From Haemaphysalis longicornis (Eukaryota; Arthropoda; Arachnida; Ixodida; Ixodidae): a DNA stretch of 64,000 nucleotides. Shown in pieces: positions 24,180 to 35,500 of the stretch. The stretch is taken from contig CM023449.1 in the NCBI GenBank assembly GCA_013339765.2, positions 220,725,555 to 220,789,554 of the forward strand, written 5' to 3'. Within the stretch, counting starts at the first letter, position 1; each line of letters starts with the position of its first letter. The notes under the pieces are model-generated. The model did no database searches. It was not told where the DNA came from and saw nothing but the letters and a program-made list of their open reading frames with translations. The translations under genes and the position numbers were made by a program.

Positions 24180-25115
24180 CACAGAGTTTTGTTCCGGCCG
24201 GAGTCATGGAGAAATGACACCAAGGCCCTTGTATTCCGCGTTGCCACGGCAGTTGGGTGTCATGGACCTATGACGTCGCTAAGTTTCAGTGGTACATCAG
24301 CGCGAAGTCCCAAAGATGGGTTACTGGTTTGCTGTGGAGTGTCAAAACGGGAACACATGCACAGTACATGCTCTATGTCCTTACGAACACTGCAAGCTTG
24401 ACAGTGAGGGGAGGGGACTCGGTGCGTCTTGTGTAAGTATGGTTGGTGAAAGCAACGTCGAGGCGAATGCGGTGAACAATTGCTTCGTCGCGCTTACCGA
24501 GGCCACACGACACTCAGTGGGTGCAGGCGGGGTCGATTTTATACAAAGGGTGATACGTTTTAAATCTGTCCGTCAATATTGACTGTTGTAACTTCCGCGC
24601 GAAAGAGTACGCAAGCGTTGCGGCATCACATCGAGAGAAGGGAATCGGGATGATGACGCTAGATTGGTTGTGGCCGCGCAAGCTGTTTCGTAACCCACCA
24701 CATTCCCAATCACTCCACGATGCCCACGTAGCCACTGTAGCACCACGTGCGTAGCAAGCTGGCAGCCTGCATATGCAGACTGCGTATTTCGTGGGCCAGT
24801 TGTTCCCGCGAAAATGAGGCCAGTTGTTGAAGCGCCGCTGGTGAATCGGCGAAAATCACCCACAGAGAAGCTTCAAAGTAGAGCGCAAAGAAGCAAGTTC
24901 TGAGGTCGTCGACGTTGTTTTGTGGCTTAATGGCCGCAGTTAACCTGGCCGCAGTTGTGGTCCGCGTTGATGGAACCCAGATTCCCACCGTTGATGATGC
25001 GGTCGCCACCGATGCATCGACGTAAATATGCTTGTGGCTAAGGCAGCTCCAACTGTGCTCTACGGAAAAGGAGTTTAGGGCTGGAGTCGGAAATTCGGAT
25101 TTGCTGCTGATGCCC
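24180..25115 (-). mobile_element. LINE fragment with RNase H-like domain, decayed
   Basis: On the minus strand, frames at 25,009-24,710 and 24,863-24,573 read as one RNase H-like region: VGIWVPSTRTTTAARLTAAI, then WVIFADSPAALQQLASF, then the C-terminal GYVGI.GNVVGYETACAAT. After it, the text down to about 24,250 resembles the Cys/His tail that follows RNase H in I/R1-type LINEs (AIVHRIRLDVAFTN). At least two frameshifts and several stops are present. The catalytic Asp of FADS is visible. This is a non-LTR remnant, not a host RNase H. Confidence 0.7.
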
Positions 25116-25159
25116 GGTATTGTGGTGACAATTCACCAGGGGGTGTACATCTCATCTCG

Positions 25160-25850
25160 ACTCACTTCATGCCCTCCTCCGGATGACGTATAGGCATGCA
25201 CTCCTGCTTCCCCCATACGCACCAACGCATCGCTTACTCGACCTCGGCATACACAACACCATACGGGAGCACCTAGACGCCCACCACATCTCCCAACTCA
25301 CGCGCCTCGCGTGCTCCCCTACAGCCCACTACATTCTCAACTCTATAAACGTACTACCACCCACCATCCAAATCACCCCTACTCCCCATTCCACCTCACA
25401 TCCGTAACAGCATCCGAGTCCGCCCAATTCTCCATGCAGCCCGGCGACTAGCACGAACCAACGCCCACTCCAAACTATACCCACCATCACTGTGCACACT
25501 ATACATTGATGCCACCCCCAACCCTCACAAACCTGTACACTGTGTAGCTGTTGTTGGCCAACACACATCACCAAACGTTACGGCGGTTACCATCCTAACT
25601 AGCAACACAACCACGGCGGAGGAGGCAGCCATTGCCCTCGTGCTCACCCAGCGCCCCACCCCCCAATTCGTTCTCTCTGACTGTCAGCAGGCCATCCGCA
25701 ATTTTATTCGCGGTAACATCGCTCCCATGGCATTGCGAATTCTCTCCAAAAATCCTCCATCCGACATCGTGACCCTGCTGTGGACACCAGCTCACACAGA
25801 CGTAGGCGCTAATGAAGTGGTGCACGTACGTTCTCGTGAACTAATTTACC
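25160..25850 (+). mobile_element. LINE fragment with an open RNase H domain
   Basis: From about 25,495 to 25,830 one plus frame is uninterrupted and reads as RNase H: TLYIDATPNPHKP (first Asp), NTTTAEEAAIALVLTQ (Glu), QFVLSDCQQAIRNFIRG (second Asp), then LLWTPAHTDVGANEVVH. Upstream (25,183-25,410) a different frame gives the RT C-terminal side (LGIHNTIREHLDAHHISQL). Between the two lies a frame change. The fragment ends by 25,850. It is arranged head to head with the minus-strand LINE fragment ending at 25,115. Confidence 0.8.
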
Positions 25851-25989
25851 ATATCGCTATTTTCACTACGCCTACACGCAATTCCCAGCCATTTATAATT
25901 TTCCCAAGCACTCATCCAAGGAGAGAGAAATTGGTTTGTGGGAGAAGTTAGCTCTAATAAAAGGGGAAGCTGGCTAAACTTTAGAGCTA

Positions 25990-26869
25990 GCATGTAAACG
26001 AAGGGCGGATAGCTCCTCGAGCTGTTCTTGAAGTATTTTCCTCGGCACCCTTCATCTCCAAGAATGGTAAAACATCAAGGAAGTGAAGAAGCGAAAGAAA
26101 GTCAAGCATGCAGCAAGCCTTCATAAAGGCTCTATCAGACTTGTACTGGTGATAAGTCAAAACATACGTCCCCTTTGAAAACACAAAGAAACTTAACTCT
26201 TCAGTTATTTTATAGTTAAGAATTCACTGCCCACGTTAAGACTCATGCCAATCACTGGCTTCCACCACACAACTGGCCCAACTCGCGGAGCTCGTGTTAC
26301 CTTGCGAAGGCTACCTTCGCAAAGTTGGGAGAGGCATCGCACGCGTGCTGTAAGTGCCGGATCCGTAAAACTTGTTTTGCCGCACTGATTACCGCCAACT
26401 TGTAGTCTATGATAAAGACTGTCGGAACAGGGACAAGACATTTTGTTTAAACAACAATACATAAATGACAAGGCACGTTTCTTGGAGGACCACATTGAGC
26501 TTCACTAGGTACACTTGGCTGAATGACCAAGGCAAAACTGAAAGTGGGCCGTATGTCTTGCAAACAAGGCTCCTCGTCACCTCGAAAAAGCAGCCCCGGT
26601 TCCTGCTCGTTGCTCTGATGTATTGGTGGTGTCCACTCTGCTTTCTGATGGATCTTGCTTGTGTCTGATATAACAAACCAGGAACGACTCAAAAGAGGCC
26701 CCGTTCCTCTCGTTGCTCTTATGCCCCGTAGTAGGAGCCCTGCTGTGCTGACAAGGCACGTGCTGCTTCTGTCCGGCCGGTAGAACCGAGTAGGCTGAAT
26801 ATAACAAACCAGATCTCGCAGTCTATGCTTGCTGCTTCTGTCCGGCCTGTACCCGATTTTAAGAATAAA
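25990..26869. other. Repeat-like, unresolved
   Basis: Minus frames at 26,184-25,987 and 26,692-26,205 have no recognisable motif. TGCTGCTTCTGTCCGGCC occurs twice (26,761 and 26,829), as does ATATAACAAACCAG (near 26,668 and 26,799), so part of this is internally repeated. Confidence 0.35.
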
Positions 26870-27250
26870 TTGGCGCCGCTTGCACTAGTGGTGCAAGGTT
26901 GAAGAAACAGCAGAGCCCCCCTCTCCCTTCGTCGAAGACCCGGTTGTTGCACATCGCATGGATTTCTGAACTTGCGCTGAAAGTTCATCACTAGCAGACC
27001 CGCATCGTTTCGTCCGCAGGCGTTCACATCTCTCCCAGGGTGAATCACGTTAGCAGGCACTAGAACCTGCGGCAACCGGTTTCGCGAACTCGGCGTCTGT
27101 GCCCCCACTTCAGGCGTGAACGCGCGGGAACTGGCAAGGAGATGAGCACGTGCGAAATCCCGCCACGAGCTCTGGACAGAGTGTTCTCTAAGGTCCAGCT
27201 GGCCGACGCCTGGCGCTTCTCACGAGGCGCACGGTCACGTGCACTCGGCT
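26870..27250 (+). repeat. Dispersed repeat family B, copy 2
   Basis: Same-orientation copy of 15,245-15,650, starting at CTTGCACTAGTGGTGCAAGG and ending near TTCTCACGAGGCGCACGG. About 11.6 kb separate the copies. Confidence 0.75.
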
Positions 27251-27375
27251 GGGCTGAGTTTTCTGCTAACGCTTCACGGCGGAACTAAAAGCTTAAGCGG
27301 CTGTGTGGTTAAAAAACTCCTGTGATAAAATCGACCGCGACTGTTCCTAGCCAAGGCGATAAACTTCCGCTAAGC

Positions 27376-27398
27376 TTTTTTTTTTTTTTTTTTTTTTT
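27376..27398. repeat. Poly(T) run
   Basis: About 23 T residues. It could be the reversed tail of a retroposed sequence, but no element was recognised beside it. Confidence 0.85.
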
Positions 27399-27399
27399 G

Positions 27400-28120
27400 C
27401 AGTCATACAGAGCACGCATACTTTTTACAATAAGTATGAAGATTACTCCGGACAGTTCCATGGCTTCCCTTTGCTCCGAACTTTTGCATTAGAAGTCATA
27501 ATTTTAAGCTTAATTTGCGTTGCGAAAAAATAAATTAAATCCCTTCAAAAATATTTAACCCAGCCCAAATTTTAATCTCGGCTTCCTGTAAAACTAGGCA
27601 ATGCAACCTTTTTGTGCGCAAAGTGAGATTTCAGCGAGATCGTATCACCTTAATTGATTTTGCACTGTGGCCTGCGAGACCAGGGTTCGAGCAATGCTAG
27701 AATGCTTTGAACGAATGCCGGTTGTGGGGCAAAGTCTGCTAAAATCTTATTACCAAGAATTATTTTCAACTCTTATCGGACCAAAAAGTTCTTGTGTAGG
27801 TGACCCGCGAGGTTTTCCTCGCGTTCTTCGCCTAGGAAGGGCGTATTAAAAACAGACAGTCATTTTTATTGTATGTGTCCGCAATCAGGTACTGCAACCT
27901 TTCCTTTGCAGCTTGATATTATGAAAGCGGTGTCATCGATATCCAGGATGGCGTCGAGTCATGAGGTCAAAACGAAGGGCGCCTTCTTCGCTGTGGCTTA
28001 ACACAGGCCGTAGGAGATGTCTGGGATCACGGTGGTGGCCGGCTCCGCACGCCGACAGTGATACTCTTGATCTTCAGTACGGAAACACTCGCTCTTTCAA
28101 ACTCCAGCGGAACCTGCAAT
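27400..28120. other. Non-coding stretch before the tandem duplication
   Basis: Short frames only. 28,010-28,120 is related to 23,640-23,740. Confidence 0.4.
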
Positions 28121-28409
28121 ATAAAGCAAGAAAACGATGGAAAAGGAGTTGGGTCACACGTCACCTGTACTCTGGAGTTTTTGAGCTCGGAAGTCTTTAG
28201 AGCTATGGCTCCATGCTTTGAGAGCTCAAGGTGCTAGATTGTGCAGCAGACACAGAAAACAAGAAAACCATGGAACATAAAGCAAGAAAACGATGGAAAA
28301 GGAGTTGGGTCACACGTCACCTGTACTCTGGAGTTTTTGAGCTCGGAAGTCTTTAGAGCTATGGCTCCATGCTTTGAGAGCTCAAGGTGCCAGATTGTGC
28401 AGCAGACAC
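28121..28409 (+). repeat. 156-bp tandem duplication
   Basis: The block starting ATAAAGCAAGAAAACGATGG at 28,121 begins again at 28,277 and runs almost unchanged to 28,409 (one base differs: GGTGCTAGATT against GGTGCCAGATT). The first unit is complete (156 bp); the second stops after about 133 bp. The near-identity implies a recent duplication. Confidence 0.95.
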
Positions 28410-28909
28410 TCAACGTTTTGTGATAAACAAGAACTTGTGCTGTAACGGCATCCAAAATGATGCGCAGTCAATAAAGGTTAGTCAACGCTAATGGTACGAC
28501 AGATAGGTAAGTCTTTGCTTCACAAGTTACCCAGCATTTTATCTGTATGTGTGTAACCATTTTAAAGTGATATTAAGCGTCGGATATTTTTTACATTGCT
28601 TCTAAAAAGCCAAAAAAACTGAGCTTTAGAAAGGAACGCGGAGATTCGGCGTGGTGCGGGAATTCCATCATCCCGGAATTGTATGTCTACAGTGTCTTAC
28701 TCAACGCCGTCTATCACATCACCATTTTCCTCTAGTACCATAAACAGGGGACATGGCCCGATCGTATGTACACAGTTGGCATTGAGAAGCCTCCACATAT
28801 TAGCTCTCTTTTTTCGACAGCAGAGTCTGCTGAGACGCCACCACCTATGCACTAGGTGAAAAGGCACAAATGCAGAGAACCACTGAAGGGGGGGTACAGA
28901 GAGTGTCCC

Positions 28910-29230
<321 letters not shown>

Positions 29231-29699
29231 AATAGCCATATTTGAGGCAAGACATCACTACATAACTCGTACTAGGCAGTGTTAATTATTTTAATTGGAA
29301 AGAAATGTGCGCTTAATATTTTCGATAAAAATAAAAAACGTACGCGTTGAAATCAGTGTTTTGATCCAAAAATACAAAAAAAAGGAAATCTCGCGCATCT
29401 GACTAGACCTTAGGGCTGCATTCCAAGTCCAACAGTGGCGAAAGATTCCAGGTAGACGGTGAATTGAGCAGTGGAGTGCGGGAAAATGAAGTTGAGTTGC
29501 GCAAACCTTCACCGCGTTTATCGTGGAAGGAGCGATAGGGGAGGGGGTGAGCGAAAGAGGTGTGCTGGGAAGAGAAGAGAAGCGTTTACGTGGCAGCGGC
29601 GGCAGAAGACTATCGTCTTTCGACGAAATTTGCACAGAAGTGGGCAAATACGTTGCCACCTATTTTTTGCGGCTTTACGTCAGTAAGGCACACCTGGAC

Positions 29700-29756
29700 A
29701 ATGAGGCGTGACGTAGTGGAGGGCACCGGGTTAATTCTGTCACTTGGAGATCTTTA
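29700..29756 (-). mobile_element. tRNA-derived SINE, short 3' fragment
   Basis: ATGAGGCGTGACGTAGTGGA and GGGTTAATTCTG..ACTTGGAGATCTTTA match the 3' half of the minus-strand SINE at 3,301-3,400. Confidence 0.65.
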
Positions 29757-30454
29757 GAGGGGCCATGAAGACAAAATGCATGTTCGGTGCATTCTAATGA
29801 CTGGCTGGTTCAAATAACACTCAGCCAATTTTATTTTAGACTTTTCTCAAATAAGCTATATGTATACGAGAAAACAGGGATCAGACATGCGACTCACCAT
29901 CTACTTTCGCGCACTGAATTTATGGCTCATTATGGGCCGCTTGTTGCGCTTTGCTGCGGCCGACAAAGTCCAACGCAAATTAAACGAGTAATATAAGAGG
30001 GAGTCTCGCATACGTGGTGACCAGCCAGGGTACCTTCATTTTCCGTGACGGCATGTCACGATTGTTTGATCCACGTTTTGCTCAGTAAAATGCATTTCTT
30101 TCTTTAGAAATATATTCTGCCCCACAAAAGGCAAATTATCTGTATAAATATACGTCTACTTACTCCAAATGTTAGGCCTTAATTGTTGCCTTTTTGCACC
30201 ATGTCTTTTATAAAACATGGTGAAAAGCACATTTATACAGCATTTTGTTTTCAGTGACGACAGGCACGAATCCTGAGGTTTTGCAAACTAAGGCTCACAG
30301 ATATTCTTTGAAGCGGCATTTGCAGGAAACAACCGAATTTTTCCAAGGCTTAAGGAGGAAAAAAGCGCGAGGACAACTGGGAATTTGTTCTCGAAATGAG
30401 CCAAATTCTGAAACGAAAACTAAATTTTATTATTTTTTTATTTTTTTATTTTTT
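29757..30454. other. Non-coding stretch, nothing recognised
   Basis: No motif-bearing frame seen. A short inverted repeat occurs near 30,198-30,225 (ACCATGTCTTTTATAAAACATGGT), giving a small hairpin. Confidence 0.4.
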
Positions 30455-30542
30455 ATTGTTTATTTGTTTGTTTGTTTGTTTGTTTGTTTGTTTGTTTGTT
30501 GTTTGTTTGTTTTTTTGTTTGTTTGTTTGTTTGTTTGTTTGT
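30455..30542. repeat. (GTTT)n microsatellite
   Basis: Around twenty GTTT units with two interruptions. Confidence 0.95.
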
Positions 30543-30994
30543 TCAAAATACCCCTAGAGGCCCTCTGGCAGGAGGGGTTACATAGGGAGGGAGTAACATA
30601 TACAATTTAGCAAATGAATAACTAGTCGCACAAATGCACAAGCTGAAAAAACTACAAACATTAAAAATGAAATACTCAATATTCTTGCCGTATAATAAAT
30701 ATTAAACAGAAATACGCAAAATAGAGTATGACTCAACTAAACACAAAAAGGTAAGTAATTTCGGTTACGCAAGACAAACGAGCACTTTTTTACTTATAAC
30801 GATCCAGCTCATAACAAAATCACGTGTAAAATAGATAGGGCAATCATAGCATCAATTAAGAACAGAAACCACAAAAATATGCATGTTGCACTGAAGTCAA
30901 AGATCAGTTATTTGTCACCGTTTGTAGTATAAAAAGGGAAAGAAAAAAGGAACGATGGGTATGAAGGGCTGACGCACTTACATTCGTATTCAGG

Positions 30995-31310
30995 AGCTTC
31001 TGAAATGTATTTATATCGGTGATGCTGCGATATTTAATAGCAAGTTATTCCGCTCGGTTATTGAACGTAGTATGAACGACATCGCATAATTTACTGTGCG
31101 ACACGTAAGCATTCCATTTTTAAAAAGGTGGCAGGGGGTAGCCTAGAGAAGTCCTCGTGATCGTGACGGGATGCATGACGGTAGAGCTTATGAAGTAGCG
31201 ATAAACGTGTGGTGTTGCGACGACATGATAACTCTTGCAGTTCGGCACAACTCCTTAATGAAGTTACGCTCGTGTGACGTGTGGGACGTGAGTGTGACGT
31301 CAGATAAAAC
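30995..31310 (-). mobile_element. LINE reverse transcriptase C-terminal fragment
   Basis: On the minus strand LRSCAELQELSCRRNTTRLS leads into LLHKLYRHASRHDHEDFSRL, which has the wording of the region after the RT domain in CR1/Jockey-like LINEs (compare MQKRGLRFIHNL...NRRLAEIAFL in the element at 17.9-20.8 kb). A stop follows at about 31,091. Confidence 0.5.
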
Positions 31311-31849
31311 TGTACTGACAAAAAAAAAACTCACAACTTCCCCCTAGAAAACAGATTGCAACAAAATAGGCCCGACAACTCCCGGCGAACGTGTACGCAG
31401 AACGTATTTCGAATTGAAGATGAACCAGATCATGTTCCAGATCCTGTTGTGGCACGGATCAAAATAAGCCAAATCCATTTTCCCGATGGGAGTACGCTTT
31501 TGGTTTGACGTCATATAACCAACATGGCAGCCCCTTTGTGAGTTCCCGCCTGACAGCTAGGACTGTCAGGCAGGATGAAATAAATATTTAAGATATTAGT
31601 CATTCATTATTTGAAATACCTTCTAATTAATTACCTGACAATTTTTTAATTACTTGAGACGGTAATCTTTTTCTAGCTGGCTTATAAACGTTTCATTTAA
31701 GCCCCGTAGCAAAGTTACGCTGTTTTCTCAAATTCTGTTTGGGTGGATTTGACTATTTCGAGAAAAGAACTCCTGAAATGTGTACCACACAAGCATGAAC
31801 AAACACGCCTAACAACGAAGAAACTCAAACTTAAAGCTTTAAAGGAGTC

Positions 31850-32020
31850 TTGGATACAATACACAATCCACCTGAATCCACTTTAATCTATCTTGATCCA
31901 CATCCCCCGGTGTAATCGACCTTCATCCCACCTGAATTTTCATTAACATCAATCACTAATCAACCATTATTCCATGTTAATCCACTTTAACTCACCTTAC
32001 TAAACATCACCATCAATCAC
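31850..32020. repeat. Degenerate (TCCACYTTAATC)-type repeat
   Basis: Variants of AATCCACTTTAATC, CTTGATCCAC, CACCTGAATCCAC and TAATCCACTTTAACTCACC recur irregularly. Low-complexity minisatellite, strongly depleted in G. Confidence 0.6.
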
Positions 32021-32367
32021 TACTCAATGAGTTATTAGCTGTGGAAATCGTTATCATCCCTTATACACCGCTGGCATGCTTTGGTTCAGTTGTCGCGTTC
32101 CTTAGGTGACGAGATGTTTTCCCCAAGGTTTTGTAACGTTCATTTCGACGCCACGGTCGCTCAAGGCCACCTTGCAATCAGATATGTATGCATGTCCCAT
32201 TTTAAAGTGACCTCAAAGGGGTAAACCTTATACGGTTTTCGCCTTAATGGAACAAGGATGTACTTCACGGCTTCTTCAGTACAGTAATCTGGCGCTCTCC
32301 TCTTGGTTGCCTTGCCCATAAGGGAGAACATCATAATCACTGCTCAGTTCATCGCGGGGTGACTGAC

Positions 32368-32530
32368 CTCTGTTTTATCCGTGCGCACAAACTGCACGCT
32401 GCGCACTGAATGAGCGAGGCCCATCTTCATGACCTGCAAGCCGAAGAGCATGCCAACGCAGTTTCTGGGTCCCGCGCCGAAAGGCAGGTACGAGTAGGGT
32501 TTGATGGAAGCGACGTTCTCGTCGCTGAAC
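32368..32530 (-). CDS. P450 exon 12: haem-binding loop
   Basis: Begins after TTCTTCCAG with one base completing the Arg codon of the PERF-type motif, then 54 codons. It contains KPYSYLPFGAGPRNCVGMLF, with the invariant Cys of FxxGxRxCxG that ligates haem iron, followed by the L-helix (LQVMKMGLAH). The donor is GAG|GTCAGT, in phase 0. A further exon of about 25 residues must follow downstream (left), but it was not found between here and the window start. This exon lies only 105 bp from the long inverted repeat at 32,635. Confidence 0.95.
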
Positions 32531-35500
32531 CTGGAAGAAAAAAAGAAGAAACAAGCAATAATGTGCCATTCTGTCTAATCAGTTACTTTTGCGCACGTAT
32601 TAGATCCTGTGTGCCTCAGCGGTGCTTATCAGGGAATGTGACATAAGATCCAGCTAAAGGTCTCTCCAGCTCGTACACGAAGTTCATGCGTGCATCTGCA
32701 AATCACTCCGTCACAGGCAACTCAACCCGGCTCAATTAATAAATGAGCATGTTGTAATTCTTGCTCTTGCGTGGCCGTAGGGGACGAATACGGTGCCGTA
32801 CGCTTGTTCCGCACGACGGAGACAAGCAGCGTAGTAGCGCCGCAACCACGAGGATTGCGAGAGAACGTGGAGCACGTTTTCTTTATGGAGACAGTATAAG
32901 GAAGCGTAAAGATTAAAATTTGACTTTGTTCTTATTTTACCGTCATAAAACAAATCTTCTAATGTTAAATGAAAAACTCTAACTTTCAGCGCTGGTACAG
33001 GCGAAAACTTGTGAAAGACTAACCACTTTGTCACTGATTACGAGCGGAAGATCCGTTCTGCTAGATGTACTACACCCAATCCCCTGACAACGGACGTGCG
33101 AAATATAGCCCATCGTAGTGGAAGTGCCGCACCTCCGTTACCCACACGGTAGCTGCAGAGTAGGAAAGAGCAGCGTCGTCAGATTTCGCCCTCGGGCACC
33201 GCTGAAAATCATCGAAGAAGCAAAAGGAAAATCGTATTTCCGGAAATTAAAAGAGAAAGATCTATAAAAAACTATCGAGGCGCCTCAGCTTTCTCGCATG
33301 GTTTGATAATGTGTGAGCATCCTTTCTCTTTGAGTCATGGCACTGAGTTATCTCGCGGACTTTGACGTCGTTAAGTTTAGCGATGCTGACTGTATGATGC
33401 CGCGAAACATGCACGACCTCTAATAGACCACATTCCGACCTTTTCATCCTTAACATTTTTTTTAAAGCGAAGCCCCTTGGGGGCTGGGGCTGTCGGCGTC
33501 TCCTGTCGTCATCGTCGTAATCGTCGTTCGTCTCATGTAGTCGCGGTACTAAAGCACCAGGAAACTCATTTACGCCTCGCGCTGGAACGTAACGCGTGCT
33601 AAAAAACAACGGGACTTTCGCTTCGCGCTGGAGCGCTTACAGCAAAGCTGTATACCTCTACCCCACAACGGTTTCATCTCCGTTGGCAAAAACGCCAAGG
33701 CGCCAAGAATACACTTACACACTGCATGCTTCGCCCCTCCCCAGGTTTCACGTTAGCGGAGATGGCCGGGGATTTTCTTTTTACTTGATTTTTTTTTTTC
33801 TTCTTTCTCGGGTTTATGACTAAGCTTAAAGTTAGATAGCGTCACCTTAATGACGCCCGAAGCAGCGTCAATTGCAGGGTGCCGATACCGGTTTACGACG
33901 TTAGCCCTGAAAGCGGGACATTAGGATTAACTGCGGGTCATCACAATCTAGCGTCACATCCTTCCGCTGCTGAGCTAGCAGTTCGCCTGGGCACATTCTG
34001 ACATTTTCAAATTTAAAGGGGCCCTGCAACACTTTTTTAAGCTTTTTCTTGAAATCTTAAATGCTTGCAGAACGTAGTCACCCAACACACCCAGTACTTA
34101 GATTAGGGTGTCGCAGACCACCTCAGCCAAAAATTACTGCTCTATGGACATCAGATAACTTGTAAACTCGCTCAAAAGATTTTTCTGTCTTTCCCGGTCT
34201 TGACGTTCTTCGACGGCTCGAATTACGTCACTAAGGCCATGTAGTGGCTGTTGGCCGGTTTTCCTTCAGTTGCAGCAGTGAACGTTTTTCAATAGCAACA
34301 TTTAAAAAAAATTCACAAAAACAAAGCAGAAATGGAAGGTGTATATGTGTTGCGACGAGCAAATCACGCAGTGCCGCTCCGTGCTGGCAATAACTATAGC
34401 TTTCGCAGTGGTTCCAGACGGGAAGGAAACGGTGAAAGCGCTTATCGAAAGTGTTGCACGGTCCCTTGTAGGTAACGGCGGTGCGGCACTTCCACTACGA
34501 TGGGCTATATTTCGCACGTCCGTTGTCAGGGGATTGGGTGTAGTACATCTAGCAGAACGGATCTTCCGCTCGTAATCAGTGAGAAAGTGGTTAGTCTTTC
34601 ACGAGTTTTCGCCTGTATCAGCGCTGAAAGTTAGAGTTTTTAATTAAACATTAGCAGATTTGTTTTATGATGGTAAAATAAGAACAAAGTCAAATTTTAA
34701 TCTTTACGCTTCCTTATACTGTCTCCATAAAGAAAACGTGCTCCACGTTCTCTCGCAATCCTCGTGGTTGCGGCGCTACTACGCTGCTTGTCTCCGTCGT
34801 GCGGAACAAGCGTACGGCACCGTATTCGTCCCCTACCGCCACGCAAGAGCAAGAATTACAACATGCTCATTTATTAATTGAGCCGGGTTGAGGTGCCTGT
34901 GACGGAGTGATTTGCAGATGCACGCATGAACTTCGTGTACGAGCTGGAGAGACCTTTAGCTGGATCTTATGTCACATTAAACCACTGGGCACCCGATAAA
35001 GATTTATAGTACACCATCATTCCTTTTCGCTCAGCCGTATCTCGCGTACCAGCCAATCCATCCAACAGGGGCGTCAGGCTGGTGCAACCTCGTGTTCGCA
35101 GCCCGTAGGGATGTCAGGCACACGCATACCGGCGTCAGCAACCAATGGGGATATCAGGCGGACACATGCCACTTTCTGAGCCAAGGCATATCCGCCAATG
35201 CATATGCATATACTCGCGTTCGCAGCCAATGGAAATTTTGCGCCCATGCACGTTCCTGGCGTCACCTTGTGGCTACGCAGATCCGGCGACGTCGCTTCCA
35301 TCCCCGCCTGAACCATGTAATGCTTCAGCAGGATTGAGCGTGAAAAGAGCTCCCCGCGTGTCATTCGCTACCCCGCCCCGTACACCGCCTGCAACGCAGT
35401 ATTATGTTCGCGTCACACACCTGACAGCACATGTCCTGTGCGCGAAAATAAACTTGTAGTCGTTAAATTATAAGCGGACTCCTAAACTGCAATGTTGGAG

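Larger units (their letters stand above)
32635..34978. mobile_element. Long inverted-repeat (foldback-type) element
   Basis: The left arm (32,635 to about 33,140) and right arm (about 34,479-34,978) are nearly identical inverted copies of about 500 bp. They begin AATGTGACATAAGATCC and end GGATCTTATGTCACATT. Both arms encode the same meaningless peptide on opposite strands, which shows how similar they are. The 1.34-kb centre contains a copy of repeat family A (33,457-33,775) and another repeat-like block starting AAAGGGGCCCTGCAACAC at 34,014. No transposase is encoded and no target-site duplication was seen. It lies in a P450 intron 105 bp upstream of exon 12. Confidence 0.9.
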
